Source of the DNA: JBBSHE01 sp038253325
Lineage (GTDB): Bacteria > Actinomycetota > Actinomycetes > Propionibacteriales > Nocardioidaceae
Reading direction: 5' to 3'
DNA length: 64,000 bases
Assembly: GCA_038253325.1 (NCBI GenBank)
Contig: JBBSHE010000007.1
Location: 17,649-81,648 of the forward strand
In this document: piece after piece, positions 1 to 7,952 of the stretch
How the letters are laid out: each line of letters opens with the position of its first letter
Position numbering within the stretch: position 1 is the first letter of the stretch
Program-made: the position numbers and the translations under genes
Notes under the pieces: generated by a model
What the model saw: the letters and a program-made list of their open reading frames with translations, nothing else
The model's database searches: none
Told to the model about the DNA's origin: nothing

Positions 1-222
1 CTTGCACGCCTTTGATGGTTTGGCGATCCTAGGACTCGCTGGCTACCTGAGTGCAGAAGCCGGTCGGCGCCGCAGCAGTCCATGACCTTGTCCTCCTTCG
101 GGTGCTTGCGCCCGTCGGGTTCCAAGTCCCGCGACTGGCCCGTGTGGTGGAGGTAGCGTCGACGCAATAGATGACATCAGTCGCATCCGGTGAACTCGTC
201 CCCGAGGATATCCAGGAGGCTG
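1..222. other. Window edge, no supportable gene
   Basis: Both strands were read. One minus-strand frame stays open from about 170 to the window edge, but its translation resembles no family I recognise and it lacks a convincing start with a ribosome binding site. The plus-strand frames are short. It could be the tail of a gene lying outside the window or plain spacer. Confidence 0.3.
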
Positions 223-666
223 CTAGTGCGGATCGAGCTCGGGGACCTCGAGGTCGGTCGGACCGGGTCCTTGGAGCAGCACCGCGAACCCGCCGTCGCG
301 ATCTCCGTCGACCCTGGCCGCGAACACGTCGACGGCGACATCGAAAGCAACCCGGTCAGTCCGCGCGAACGGGCTCCATCCGAGCCACAAGACCAAGACG
401 CCGGTCTCGTCGCCCACCGGCCGGACGTCGGTCAACGCGTCCCCGAGCGCGTCGAAGCCGTGTCCGAGCGACTCGGGAAGACCGAACGCCTGCTGGCACG
501 CCGGCAGCACGCCTCCCTTGTCCTCGACCGCCCAGGTGTCGAGGACGACACAGCGCCATCCGGCGTGCTCGACCGCGTGCCGGACGTTCGGCTCCGACTG
601 TGCGGAGGACCAGTGATAGACCCCGGGCTCGACGTGGCGAGCCAGCAATCTGGCGAGTCCGCTCAT
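223..666 (-). CDS. Barstar-family protein (ribonuclease inhibitor fold)
   Basis: Predicted 147-residue protein starting MSGLARLLARHVEPGVYHW. Barstar is the small cytoplasmic inhibitor of the secreted RNase barnase. The middle carries the family pattern: a hydrophobic strand ending in LDTW, then a helix (PACQQAFGLPESLGHGFDALGDALTDV) and the strand GVLVLWLGW, matching barstar's helix-2 acidic face followed by its WxG strand. The ATG at 666 is chosen because AAGGAG sits just upstream; the frame continues further upstream but only by overlapping the neighbouring HTH gene. It lies 59 bp downstream of that gene on the same strand. No barnase-like RNase is in the window, so its partner is unknown; many actinobacterial barstar-like proteins are orphans. 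The family call is good; the inhibitory role is inference. Confidence 0.75.
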   Translation of the reverse strand: MSGLARLLARHVEPGVYHWSSAQSEPNVRHAVEHAGWRCVVLDTWAVEDKGGVLPACQQAFGLPESLGHGFDALGDALTDVRPVGDETGVLVLWLGWSPFARTDRVAFDVAVDVFAARVDGDRDGGFAVLLQGPGPTDLEVPELDPH

Positions 667-725
667 TTCCGGCTCCTTCTTCTTGTTTCGACCGCTGGGT
701 CGGGCTACGGCGTGGAGGTTCGACC

Positions 726-1091
726 TCACCCCAGCGCCTGCGCGCGGCGGCGAACCTCCGTGCCGCGGTCCTCGCGCAACGCGTCGATCGGCCGACCCGG
801 CAGGGACGCGTCGACGGTGAACAACCACTCGAACGCCTCTGCGTCGGTGAAGCCGTCGTCGGCGAGCAGCGTCAGCGTGCCTGGTAGCCCCTTGACGATC
901 TCGCCCGAGAGCAGAAAATCGGCCGCGACCACCGGCTCGCGGGCGTTGTCCGTTCGCAGCGCCAACAGCTGGCGCTCCCGGATCAGGTTGCGCACCTGGT
1001 TCGGGCTGACCCCGAGTTGTTGACCGACCTCGCTGAACGTGAGCCAGCTGACGGCCGGGTCGTTGATCGTTGTCTCGTCGTACGTCGTCAC
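726..1091 (-). CDS. Rv2175c-like DNA-binding protein (winged HTH)
   Basis: Predicted 121-residue protein. An N-terminal helix-turn-helix is readable in WLTFSEVGQQLGVSPNQVR (residues about 13-31), followed by a C-terminal helical region rich in FLLSGEIVKGL and LADDGFTDAEAFEWLF. This is the layout of M. tuberculosis Rv2175c, a DNA-binding protein phosphorylated by the kinase PknL, whose gene lies divergently next to it. The same divergent pairing is seen here with the kinase gene starting at 1186. The start is GTG at 1091 (VTTYDETT); an upstream in-frame start at 1202 would overlap the kinase gene and adds a low-complexity tail. Threonines cluster at the extreme N terminus (TTYDETT), comparable with the phosphorylated N-terminal region in the mycobacterial protein, but phosphorylation here is inference. 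Confidence 0.85.
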   Translation of the reverse strand: MTTYDETTINDPAVSWLTFSEVGQQLGVSPNQVRNLIRERQLLALRTDNAREPVVAADFLLSGEIVKGLPGTLTLLADDGFTDAEAFEWLFTVDASLPGRPIDALREDRGTEVRRRAQALG

Positions 1092-1185
1092 AGACCCAGA
1101 TTGCCACGCCGGCCGCCAGGGAGACGCCGGTGGTGGGCGAGTGTCAGAGCCCCGATCGTCAACCGGCGCTCCGTAAACTCGCCGT

Positions 1186-3162
1186 GTGAGTCGATCCGCC
1201 ACCTCCGACCCGCTCGTCGGACGTCTGCTCGAGGGCCGTTACCGGGTGGGCGAGCGGATCGCCCGCGGCGGGATGGCGACGGTCTACGAGGGCACTGACA
1301 TCCGGCTCGACCGTGAGGTGGCCATCAAGGTGATGCCCCACGCCCTCTCCGAGGACGAGGACTTCGCCCAGCGGTTCGTCCGAGAGGCGCGCGCGTCGGC
1401 CCGGCTCTCTCATCCCAACGTGGTCGCGGTCTACGACCAAGGTGACGACGACGCGACCCTGTTCCTGGTGATGGAGTATGTCCCCGGGCAAACCCTGCGC
1501 GACCTGATCAGGAACGAGGCTCCCCTCGCGCCCGAGCGGGCGCTTCGCGTGATGGACGACATCCTGCTGGCGTTGACCGACGCGCACGACGCGCACATCG
1601 TGCATCGAGACATCAAGCCCGAGAACGTCCTGATCTCACCCGAGGGCAGGGTGAAGGTGGCCGATTTCGGTCTTGCCCGCGCGATCAGCTCGACCAGCAC
1701 GGCGACCGCGACCAGCGGTGTGCTGATGGGGACGGTGTCGTACATGGCGCCCGAACTGGTCACCGAGGGCCGGTCCGACGCCCGCACCGACGTGTACGCC
1801 GCCGGCGTCGTCCTGTACGAGCTGCTGACGGGCACCAAGCCGTACGAGGGGGAAGCTCCCGTCCAGGTGGCGTACAAGCACGTGCACCAGGACATGCCGG
1901 TCCCGTCCGCTTCCGTACCCGGTATCTCGCCGTACCTCGACGCCCTGGTTGCCCGGGCGACCGCGCGCGACCCGAACACCCGACCGACCGACGCCCGGGT
2001 GCTCCTCCGGATGCTCCGCCGGGTACAGCACGCCATCGAGAACGGCGTGGTTGACGACGCCGAGCTGACCGAAGACCTGTCCGTCGGCGCGCCGCCTGTT
2101 GCCGCCCAGAACGTCGGCGACGAGCAGACCATGGTCGTCGGGCTGAGCGACCTGCCCGCGGCTCCGACACGGCAGACCCCCGCCGCCGGCCCGGACTTCC
2201 GGGAACACACGCCGGTCGCGTTCGCCCCGGCCAGCGACCCGCCCGCGGTGGCACGGATGCGTGCACGGGAGCAACGACGGGGCCGGCGTGGACTGGTCGC
2301 CCTGCTGGTCGTTCTGTTGCTCGCCGCCGTCGCTGCGGTCGCTGGCTGGTACTACGGCGTGGGGCGATACACCGACGCCCCGAATGTCGTCGGGATGAGT
2401 GAGACGGCGGCCCGGGCGAAGGTCGAGGACGCGGGTCTCTCGTTCCGGATCGCGAGCACGGCGTACTCCGAGGACGTGGCCGACGGTGCGGTCATCTCGA
2501 CCGACCCCGGTCCTGGAGACCGGGTTCTCACGGATGGAACGGTCCGCGCCGTCGTGTCCCGGGGTCCCGAGCGGCACTCGGTGCCACGCGTCGTCGGCCA
2601 GCGCCTCGCCGCAGCCGAGCGGGCGATCGACGCGAGCCACCTGAACCGTGGCCCGGTCACTTCGCAGTGGAGCGACACGGTCGCCAAGGGCGTGGTGATC
2701 TCGGCTCACCCCGGACCGAGTACGTCGCAGAAACCGGGGACGCCCGTCACACTCGTCGTCAGCTCGGGTCCCGAGCCGATCACCGTCCAGGACTTCATCG
2801 GGACGAACGCGACCGATGCGAGAAGTGCGTTGAGAGAGGCCGGCTTCGTCGTGCGGGTCCGCGAGCGCCACAGCGAGACGGTGCGCGCCGGCCACGTGAT
2901 CCGGCAGCTTCCCGACACCGGCACCGCGTTCAAGGGTGACCGGGTCGTGCTCGTCGTGTCACTCGGTCCGACACTGGTGAAGGTTCCCGACGTGATGCAC
3001 TTCGGAGTGGAGGCGGCCAAGAACGCCCTGGCCGCGGCCGGTTTCGTCCCCAACGTACAGAAGAACAACGTCGACTTCGGCCTCGGCTTCGTGGTCGGGC
3101 AGAACCCTGGCGCCGACACGTACGCTCCGAAGGGTTCGGTCGTGACGATCATCATCGTCTAG
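1186..3162 (+). CDS. pknL: Membrane Ser/Thr protein kinase with four PASTA repeats (PknL locus)
   Basis: 658-residue receptor-type kinase. Residues about 19-285 form a Hanks-type kinase domain: glycine loop GERIARGGMATVYEG, Lys48 in VAIKV, catalytic loop HRDIKPEN with Asp142, DFG at 160-162, then GTVSYMAPE. A juxtamembrane linker follows, a single transmembrane helix at about 368-390, and four extracellular PASTA repeats to the C terminus, each ending in a VVS.GP or VTIII strand. PASTA repeats bind muropeptide or lipid II in PknB-type kinases. Position beside an Rv2175c homologue and near class II DAHP synthase identifies the pknL locus, but mycobacterial PknL lacks PASTA repeats. The GTG at 1186 is chosen because MSRSATSDPLVGRLLEGRYRV begins immediately before the kinase fold. 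A PknB-type paralogue elsewhere in the genome cannot be excluded. Confidence 0.93.
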   Translation: MSRSATSDPLVGRLLEGRYRVGERIARGGMATVYEGTDIRLDREVAIKVMPHALSEDEDFAQRFVREARASARLSHPNVVAVYDQGDDDATLFLVMEYVPGQTLRDLIRNEAPLAPERALRVMDDILLALTDAHDAHIVHRDIKPENVLISPEGRVKVADFGLARAISSTSTATATSGVLMGTVSYMAPELVTEGRSDARTDVYAAGVVLYELLTGTKPYEGEAPVQVAYKHVHQDMPVPSASVPGISPYLDALVARATARDPNTRPTDARVLLRMLRRVQHAIENGVVDDAELTEDLSVGAPPVAAQNVGDEQTMVVGLSDLPAAPTRQTPAAGPDFREHTPVAFAPASDPPAVARMRAREQRRGRRGLVALLVVLLLAAVAAVAGWYYGVGRYTDAPNVVGMSETAARAKVEDAGLSFRIASTAYSEDVADGAVISTDPGPGDRVLTDGTVRAVVSRGPERHSVPRVVGQRLAAAERAIDASHLNRGPVTSQWSDTVAKGVVISAHPGPSTSQKPGTPVTLVVSSGPEPITVQDFIGTNATDARSALREAGFVVRVRERHSETVRAGHVIRQLPDTGTAFKGDRVVLVVSLGPTLVKVPDVMHFGVEAAKNALAAAGFVPNVQKNNVDFGLGFVVGQNPGADTYAPKGSVVTIIIV

Positions 3163-3342
3163 GTACTGAGACGCTGGCACCTGCCGGCGGCTGGTCACGG
3201 TTTCGGCATCGACGACGACGGGCGTCTAGGTCCGCGCAACCAGAGGTGCTACGGTCCCCGTGAAGCGGTCACACGGCCGACGGGGGACCGCGTGCGTCGG
3301 CGACGTTGCGCCGCCACTGGCCGCACGGGGTGAGGAGAGGCG

Positions 3343-6300
3343 ATGAGGGGGAAACCCGTTGCGCTGTCCGGGCGACGATTGGCCCTGATCGGGGTGGTCG
3401 GCGTTGCCTTGATCGCCGTCGTCGGCGCGACGATCGTCGGTAACCCGTCCACATCCGCGAACGCGGGTCCGGCGCCGGTATCCGACGCGCGAGCGTCCAA
3501 GGACGCGGTATCCAAGACGCCGGCCGCGAACGCATCGACGGCCGCGAGGCGCCGGCCGGCCGCAGATCCCGATGTACGCCCGGTCGCGCACACGATCGTC
3601 ACCCTCATCACCGGCGACCGGGTACGGGTCAGCCGCTGGAGTGACGGCACCACGACGGCGACGATGACGCCCGGCTCACCGTCGTTCGGCAAGCCGGTCC
3701 GGACCATGCACAGCAACACGGCGGTGTACGTCATCCCGGATCTGCCGTTGACCACGCGCGAACGGCTCGGCCTCGGACTGTTCAACGTGACGTGGCTCGC
3801 GCAGGCCGAGGCAGCCCACCGCCGGGTCGCCGTCGACGTGGTCTTCCGCCCGGGCGTCACGCCTCACGACCTTCCTGGCGTCACCGTCGACCGCAGCTCG
3901 GCGAAACGCTCGACCGGCGGGACCATCGCAGTGACCGCGACGTACGCGAACGCGCCGGCGCAACTCGCGGCCGGTCTGTCGGGCGCCGCCTGGCGCGACG
4001 TCAGCAGGGTCCAGATGCCTGCGCCGAAGCCGCTGCTGGAGTTGCCGGACTACCACCTGTACCCGCTGACGGTCGACGTCAGCAGCCGCACCGGCCGGCC
4101 GGTTGGGTACGCAGACGTCTGGGTCCAGAACGTCGACGACGGCCGGCTCTTCAACAGCGGCCTCAGCGCCTTCCACGGCTCGGTCAAGGTGCAGGTGCCG
4201 GCAGGAACCTACTCCGTCATCGCCAGCGGGTTCGACTGGCTCGTCAGCAACCCCGAGTTCACCGTCTCCGGACCCACGACCACCGCGCTGTCCGCTGCCG
4301 ACGCCACCATCGTCCCCCGCGAGCATGTCGGCACTGCCCACCTGGTCGAACCGACGCTCTCCGTCACCCGCGTGTCGGCGAAGGGCGGCAGCTTCACCAT
4401 CGTCAACGACGGATTCCTGGCCGCGGTGCAACCGCACAGCGCGGCGGTCAGCAAGGGCGCCCTCTCGATGACCGTCGGGGGGCAGCTTCAGCTCGAGCGC
4501 GGGACGCAGCGGATCGCGGTCTACACCAAGGACCTCGCTCAGGGCATTCCGGCGCGCACGTACTACCGGCACCAGCCGCGTGACTTCGCGGTCCAACAGG
4601 TGCGGTCCTACTCGACAGGACGACCGATGACGGCCTACCGGGCGGCGTACGGCATCCCCGACGGCGAGACGTTCTCGTTCTTCTCGCTGTACGCGTCCCA
4701 CGTCCCGTCGAGCCGCACCGTGTGGGAGCAGGCAAACCCACAGGTCCGCTGGCTGCGTGTGCTCGACCTGCCGCTCACACCCCCGCGCGAGATGCTGCTC
4801 CTCGCTCCGCTGACCCGGCTCACGCCGGGGGCCAAGCCGCCGCTGGACTTCATGCACAACCCCGTCGGCCCGGGGATCGAGCGCGGGACGGACGTCACCA
4901 GTACCGGCCCGTTCTGCGCGCTGTGCCGCCGAGGTAGCCAGATCGACGGCTTCCTCCCGCTTGCCAGTCCGGCGAGGACCGGCATGTTCGGCGAGCTGTT
5001 CTCCGCCGCGATGGGCTCCTGGTCGCTCGTCGCCGGTCGGCGACAGATCGCGGCCGGCCACGGCCTGATCGCGCCCCACGTCGACGCGGCCCTCGAACGG
5101 CGCGCGTACACGCTCACCGCGACGTCGACGCCGACCCGGCTGCGTACCCAGCTGTCGTCGCGGGTCCAGGACATCTGGACGTTCCAATCGGCCGCAGGGC
5201 GCTACGTCGTCCCGATCCTCATCCCGTCGTACCTGCCCCCGACGAACCTCAGCGGCGTCGTCGCGGCGGGACGGGTCGCCTACCGGTTGTCGTTCGACAA
5301 CCTCGGGCCGCAGTCCAGGCGAGTGGTGCGGGCCGGGTTGTCGTTCTCGGTGGACCACGGCCGGACCTGGACCGGTGCCAAGCTCACCCGGCTCGGACCG
5401 CGCGTGTTCCGGGCGACGTACGTCAACCCCGCCCCGCGCTACGGCCGCAGCCACATCTCGCTGCGTGTCACGGGGCGTGACGCCGCCGGCAGGACGGTGA
5501 GCGAACAGGCGAACCGGGCATACCGCATCGGGAGCGTCCCGCGGACGGCCCGGATCGCCAAGCCACGGCCTCGGACCGCTCTCCCAAGGGTCGCCGGGCG
5601 GCGCGCCTGTACGTCGAGGGGCATCAACACGTACACGTGCTTCGCGATCATCCAGCAGTACGCCGGCCGCTTGCTCGGCAAAGGCGTCGACCCCCGTGGA
5701 TACGGCGCCCCCGACCTCGAGCAGGCGTACGGGCTGACCGGCACCCCGAGCGCGAACCAGACCGTCGCCGTCGTGGTGGCGTACCACGACCCGCGGGCGC
5801 TCACCGACCTGAACAGCTACCGCGAACAGTTCGGCCTGCCGCGGTGCACCAGATCGGCAGGCTGTTTCCGACAGATCAACCAGCGCGGCCAGCAGAGCCA
5901 CTACCCCACCACGGACCAGGGCTGGGCGCTCGAGGCGGCCCTCGACCTCCAGATGATCTCAGCCGCCTGCCCGGACTGCCGGATCGTGCTGTCCGAGGCC
6001 GACAGCCCGACCGACCTGGACCTGGGCAAGGCGACGGATGCCGCCGTCGCCGCGGGAGCGAACGTGACCAACCATTCGTACGGGATCTTCGAGCACAACG
6101 GCGTCGAGAACCAGAACGCCCACTACGCGGCGCCGGGAGTCACGGCGGTCGCTGCGAGCGGCGACAGCGGTTTCGGACCGGCGAGCTTCCCCGCATCGTC
6201 GCCCGACGTGGTGTCCGTCGGCGGCACCACCTTGCACCGGGCCCCGAACCAGCGCGGCTGGCACGAGGACGCCTGGAGGTACGGAGGCAGCGGGTGCTCG

Positions 6301-6678
6301 GCCTACTTCGCCAAGCCCGCCTGGCAGAGCGATCCGAGCTGCCTTGGACGGACCTACGCCGACATCTCCGCGGTCGGCGACAACCTCACCGGCGTCGCCG
6401 TCTACGACTCGTTCGGCTACGACGGGCACAAGGGATGGTTCGTCATCGGTGGCACCAGCGTGTCGTCGCCGTTGGTCGCCGGGATGATCGGTCGCAGCGG
6501 CGCTGGTGGCATCCGGCCGGCGTCCTGGTACGGCCACCCGGGTCGCTTCCACGACGTCGTCAAGGGAAGCAACGGGTTCTGTCGCGGGAACTACCTGTGT
6601 ACCGCCAAGCCGGGCTACGACGCGCCGACCGGATGGGGTTCCCCCCGCAGTCTGTTGCCATTCACCGCCGCCCATTGA
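3343..6678 (+). CDS. Secreted S53-family (sedolisin/kumamolisin-like) serine peptidase
   Basis: 1111 residues. The ATG follows GAGGAGAGG. The N terminus is an export signal (MRGKPVALSGRRLALIG then a hydrophobic stretch to about residue 27). A segment near residue 85 reads VTLITGDRVRVSRW, a module common at the start of actinobacterial secreted subtilase-like proteins. The C-terminal third (about 780-1111) is the S53 catalytic domain: the Glu/Asp pair in WALEAALDLQ (Glu864, Asp868), the strand AVAASGDSG, and the nucleophile in GGTSVSSP with Ser1039. S53 enzymes are usually acid-active endopeptidases made with a prodomain. The roughly 700-residue region before the catalytic domain is unusually long and contains Ig-like beta patterns; its role is unknown. 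Paired cysteines (CTRSAGC, GSGC) suggest an extracytoplasmic protein. Confidence 0.88.
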   Translation: MRGKPVALSGRRLALIGVVGVALIAVVGATIVGNPSTSANAGPAPVSDARASKDAVSKTPAANASTAARRRPAADPDVRPVAHTIVTLITGDRVRVSRWSDGTTTATMTPGSPSFGKPVRTMHSNTAVYVIPDLPLTTRERLGLGLFNVTWLAQAEAAHRRVAVDVVFRPGVTPHDLPGVTVDRSSAKRSTGGTIAVTATYANAPAQLAAGLSGAAWRDVSRVQMPAPKPLLELPDYHLYPLTVDVSSRTGRPVGYADVWVQNVDDGRLFNSGLSAFHGSVKVQVPAGTYSVIASGFDWLVSNPEFTVSGPTTTALSAADATIVPREHVGTAHLVEPTLSVTRVSAKGGSFTIVNDGFLAAVQPHSAAVSKGALSMTVGGQLQLERGTQRIAVYTKDLAQGIPARTYYRHQPRDFAVQQVRSYSTGRPMTAYRAAYGIPDGETFSFFSLYASHVPSSRTVWEQANPQVRWLRVLDLPLTPPREMLLLAPLTRLTPGAKPPLDFMHNPVGPGIERGTDVTSTGPFCALCRRGSQIDGFLPLASPARTGMFGELFSAAMGSWSLVAGRRQIAAGHGLIAPHVDAALERRAYTLTATSTPTRLRTQLSSRVQDIWTFQSAAGRYVVPILIPSYLPPTNLSGVVAAGRVAYRLSFDNLGPQSRRVVRAGLSFSVDHGRTWTGAKLTRLGPRVFRATYVNPAPRYGRSHISLRVTGRDAAGRTVSEQANRAYRIGSVPRTARIAKPRPRTALPRVAGRRACTSRGINTYTCFAIIQQYAGRLLGKGVDPRGYGAPDLEQAYGLTGTPSANQTVAVVVAYHDPRALTDLNSYREQFGLPRCTRSAGCFRQINQRGQQSHYPTTDQGWALEAALDLQMISAACPDCRIVLSEADSPTDLDLGKATDAAVAAGANVTNHSYGIFEHNGVENQNAHYAAPGVTAVAASGDSGFGPASFPASSPDVVSVGGTTLHRAPNQRGWHEDAWRYGGSGCSAYFAKPAWQSDPSCLGRTYADISAVGDNLTGVAVYDSFGYDGHKGWFVIGGTSVSSPLVAGMIGRSGAGGIRPASWYGHPGRFHDVVKGSNGFCRGNYLCTAKPGYDAPTGWGSPRSLLPFTAAH

Positions 6679-6696
6679 GCCGACGGCGCCTCGGTC

Positions 6697-6882
6697 TCAG
6701 GTCTCGAAGACACAGAACTCGTTACCCTCGGGGTCGGCCATCACCGTCCAACCGAACTCGCCGGGCGCCGACACCCTGGCCGCACGGAGTGCCTCGTACT
6801 CCTCGACGGACCGCGCAGGTAGGTCGAGGTGCACCCGGTTCTTGACGGTCCTGGACAACGCCTTGTAGTGCGCCAGAGCCAT
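6697..6882 (-). pseudogene. C-terminal fragment of a VOC/glyoxalase-fold protein
   Basis: 61 residues beginning MALAHYKALSRTVKNRVHLDL and ending WTVMADPEGNEFCVFET. The strand NRVHLDL and the ending ADPEGNEFCVF are the second-half signature of glyoxalase-like VOC proteins, which normally run to about 110-130 residues with a preceding first module. Here only about half a domain exists, and the sequence before the ATG runs within 31 bp into the 3' end of the threonine aldolase gene, so there is no room for the missing half. It has no clear ribosome binding site. I read it as a truncated relic; expression as a half-domain that dimerises is possible. Confidence 0.55.
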
Positions 6883-6913
6883 CCGGCGACCCTACCGGCG
6901 CGAGCAGAGCGGC

Positions 6914-7909
6914 TCACCTCGAACGGGCCTGGCGCAGTATTGCAGCGGCTCGGTCGGCGTCCGCCTTCGACACGCCCAGGTGGGTAACCGCTCGTACGAC
7001 GCCCGGTCCGACGGCCGACACCAGGACACCCTGCTCACGACTCCGCGCGACCATGTCGCCGGCGTCCGACGTCGGAATCACCACAATGTTCGTCGGTGGG
7101 GCGTCGATGTCGAGCGCGGCGGCGATCAGCTGGGCGTTCGCGTGGTCGTCCGCAAGCCGTTCGACGTGGTGCTCCAACGCGAAACGACCTGCCGCAGCCA
7201 GCACGCCGGCCTGCCGCCATCCGGCACCGAGCCGCTTTCGCCACACCCGCGCTGCGTCGATGCGGTCACGATCGCCAAGCACCAGTGATCCGATCGGAGC
7301 TCCGAGGCCCTTGGACAGGCACACCCCCATCGTGTCCGCACACGAGGCGAGCGCCCGCAGTGAGAGTCCGGTCGCGACGTGGGCGTTCCAGATCCGAGCG
7401 CCGTCCAGGTGGACGGCAACCTGGGCGCTCTCGGCGAACGTGCGCAGGCCGTCGAGCCGTTCTGTCGGCTGCACGGTGCCACCGGCAAAGTTGTGCGTGT
7501 TCTCCACGGACACGCACGTGGTCCGGACGAGAAAGGGCCCCAGATCCGGCGCCAGCAGCTCGGCCAGCTGGTCGAGGTCGACGAAACCCTGAGGGTCACG
7601 CCAGGTACGCATCGTGACGCCACTCAACGCACCATGCGCACCCATCTCGGCGCGCGCGATGTGAGCACGGGCCTCGCAGAGCACCTCGGTACCGGGTTCG
7701 ACATATCCCCGGACTGCCAGCAGGTTCGCCAGTGATCCGCTGACCACGAACAAGGCCCCCTCGAACCCGAACAGGTCCGCCACCCGTTCCTCCAGCGCGA
7801 GCACGGTCGGGTCCTCGGCGTAGACGTCGTCGCCAACCCCGGCGTCCGCCATCGCCCGCCGCATGCCGGGCGTCGGCTGGGTGACGGTGTCGCTGCGCAG
7901 GTCGATCAC
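6914..7909 (-). CDS. ltaE: Low-specificity L-threonine aldolase
   Basis: 331 residues, PLP fold type I. It would cleave L-threonine or L-allo-threonine to glycine and acetaldehyde. The start MIDLRSDTVTQPTPGMRRAM is the characteristic family opening (DLRSDTVT), followed by VGDDVYAEDPTV, the HLDGARIWNA segment that holds the PLP-contacting Asp and Arg, and CLSKGLGAPIGS with the Schiff-base lysine. Length is normal for the family. It lies 43 bp downstream of the DAHP synthase gene on the same strand and may be cotranscribed with it. The enzyme family is certain; the stereo-preference cannot be read from sequence. Confidence 0.93.
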   Translation of the reverse strand: MIDLRSDTVTQPTPGMRRAMADAGVGDDVYAEDPTVLALEERVADLFGFEGALFVVSGSLANLLAVRGYVEPGTEVLCEARAHIARAEMGAHGALSGVTMRTWRDPQGFVDLDQLAELLAPDLGPFLVRTTCVSVENTHNFAGGTVQPTERLDGLRTFAESAQVAVHLDGARIWNAHVATGLSLRALASCADTMGVCLSKGLGAPIGSLVLGDRDRIDAARVWRKRLGAGWRQAGVLAAAGRFALEHHVERLADDHANAQLIAAALDIDAPPTNIVVIPTSDAGDMVARSREQGVLVSAVGPGVVRAVTHLGVSKADADRAAAILRQARSR

Positions 7910-7952
7910 AGCGGTCGCACGCCGGTCGGCTCAGGTCGGTCGGCTGATCGGC

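Noticed and set aside
3676..5901. A 741-codon open frame on the minus strand opposite the S53 peptidase gene
   Set aside because: Long antisense frames are expected at this G+C content; its translation is Arg/Gly/Ala/Asp-rich with no family pattern, while the plus strand has the catalytic motifs.
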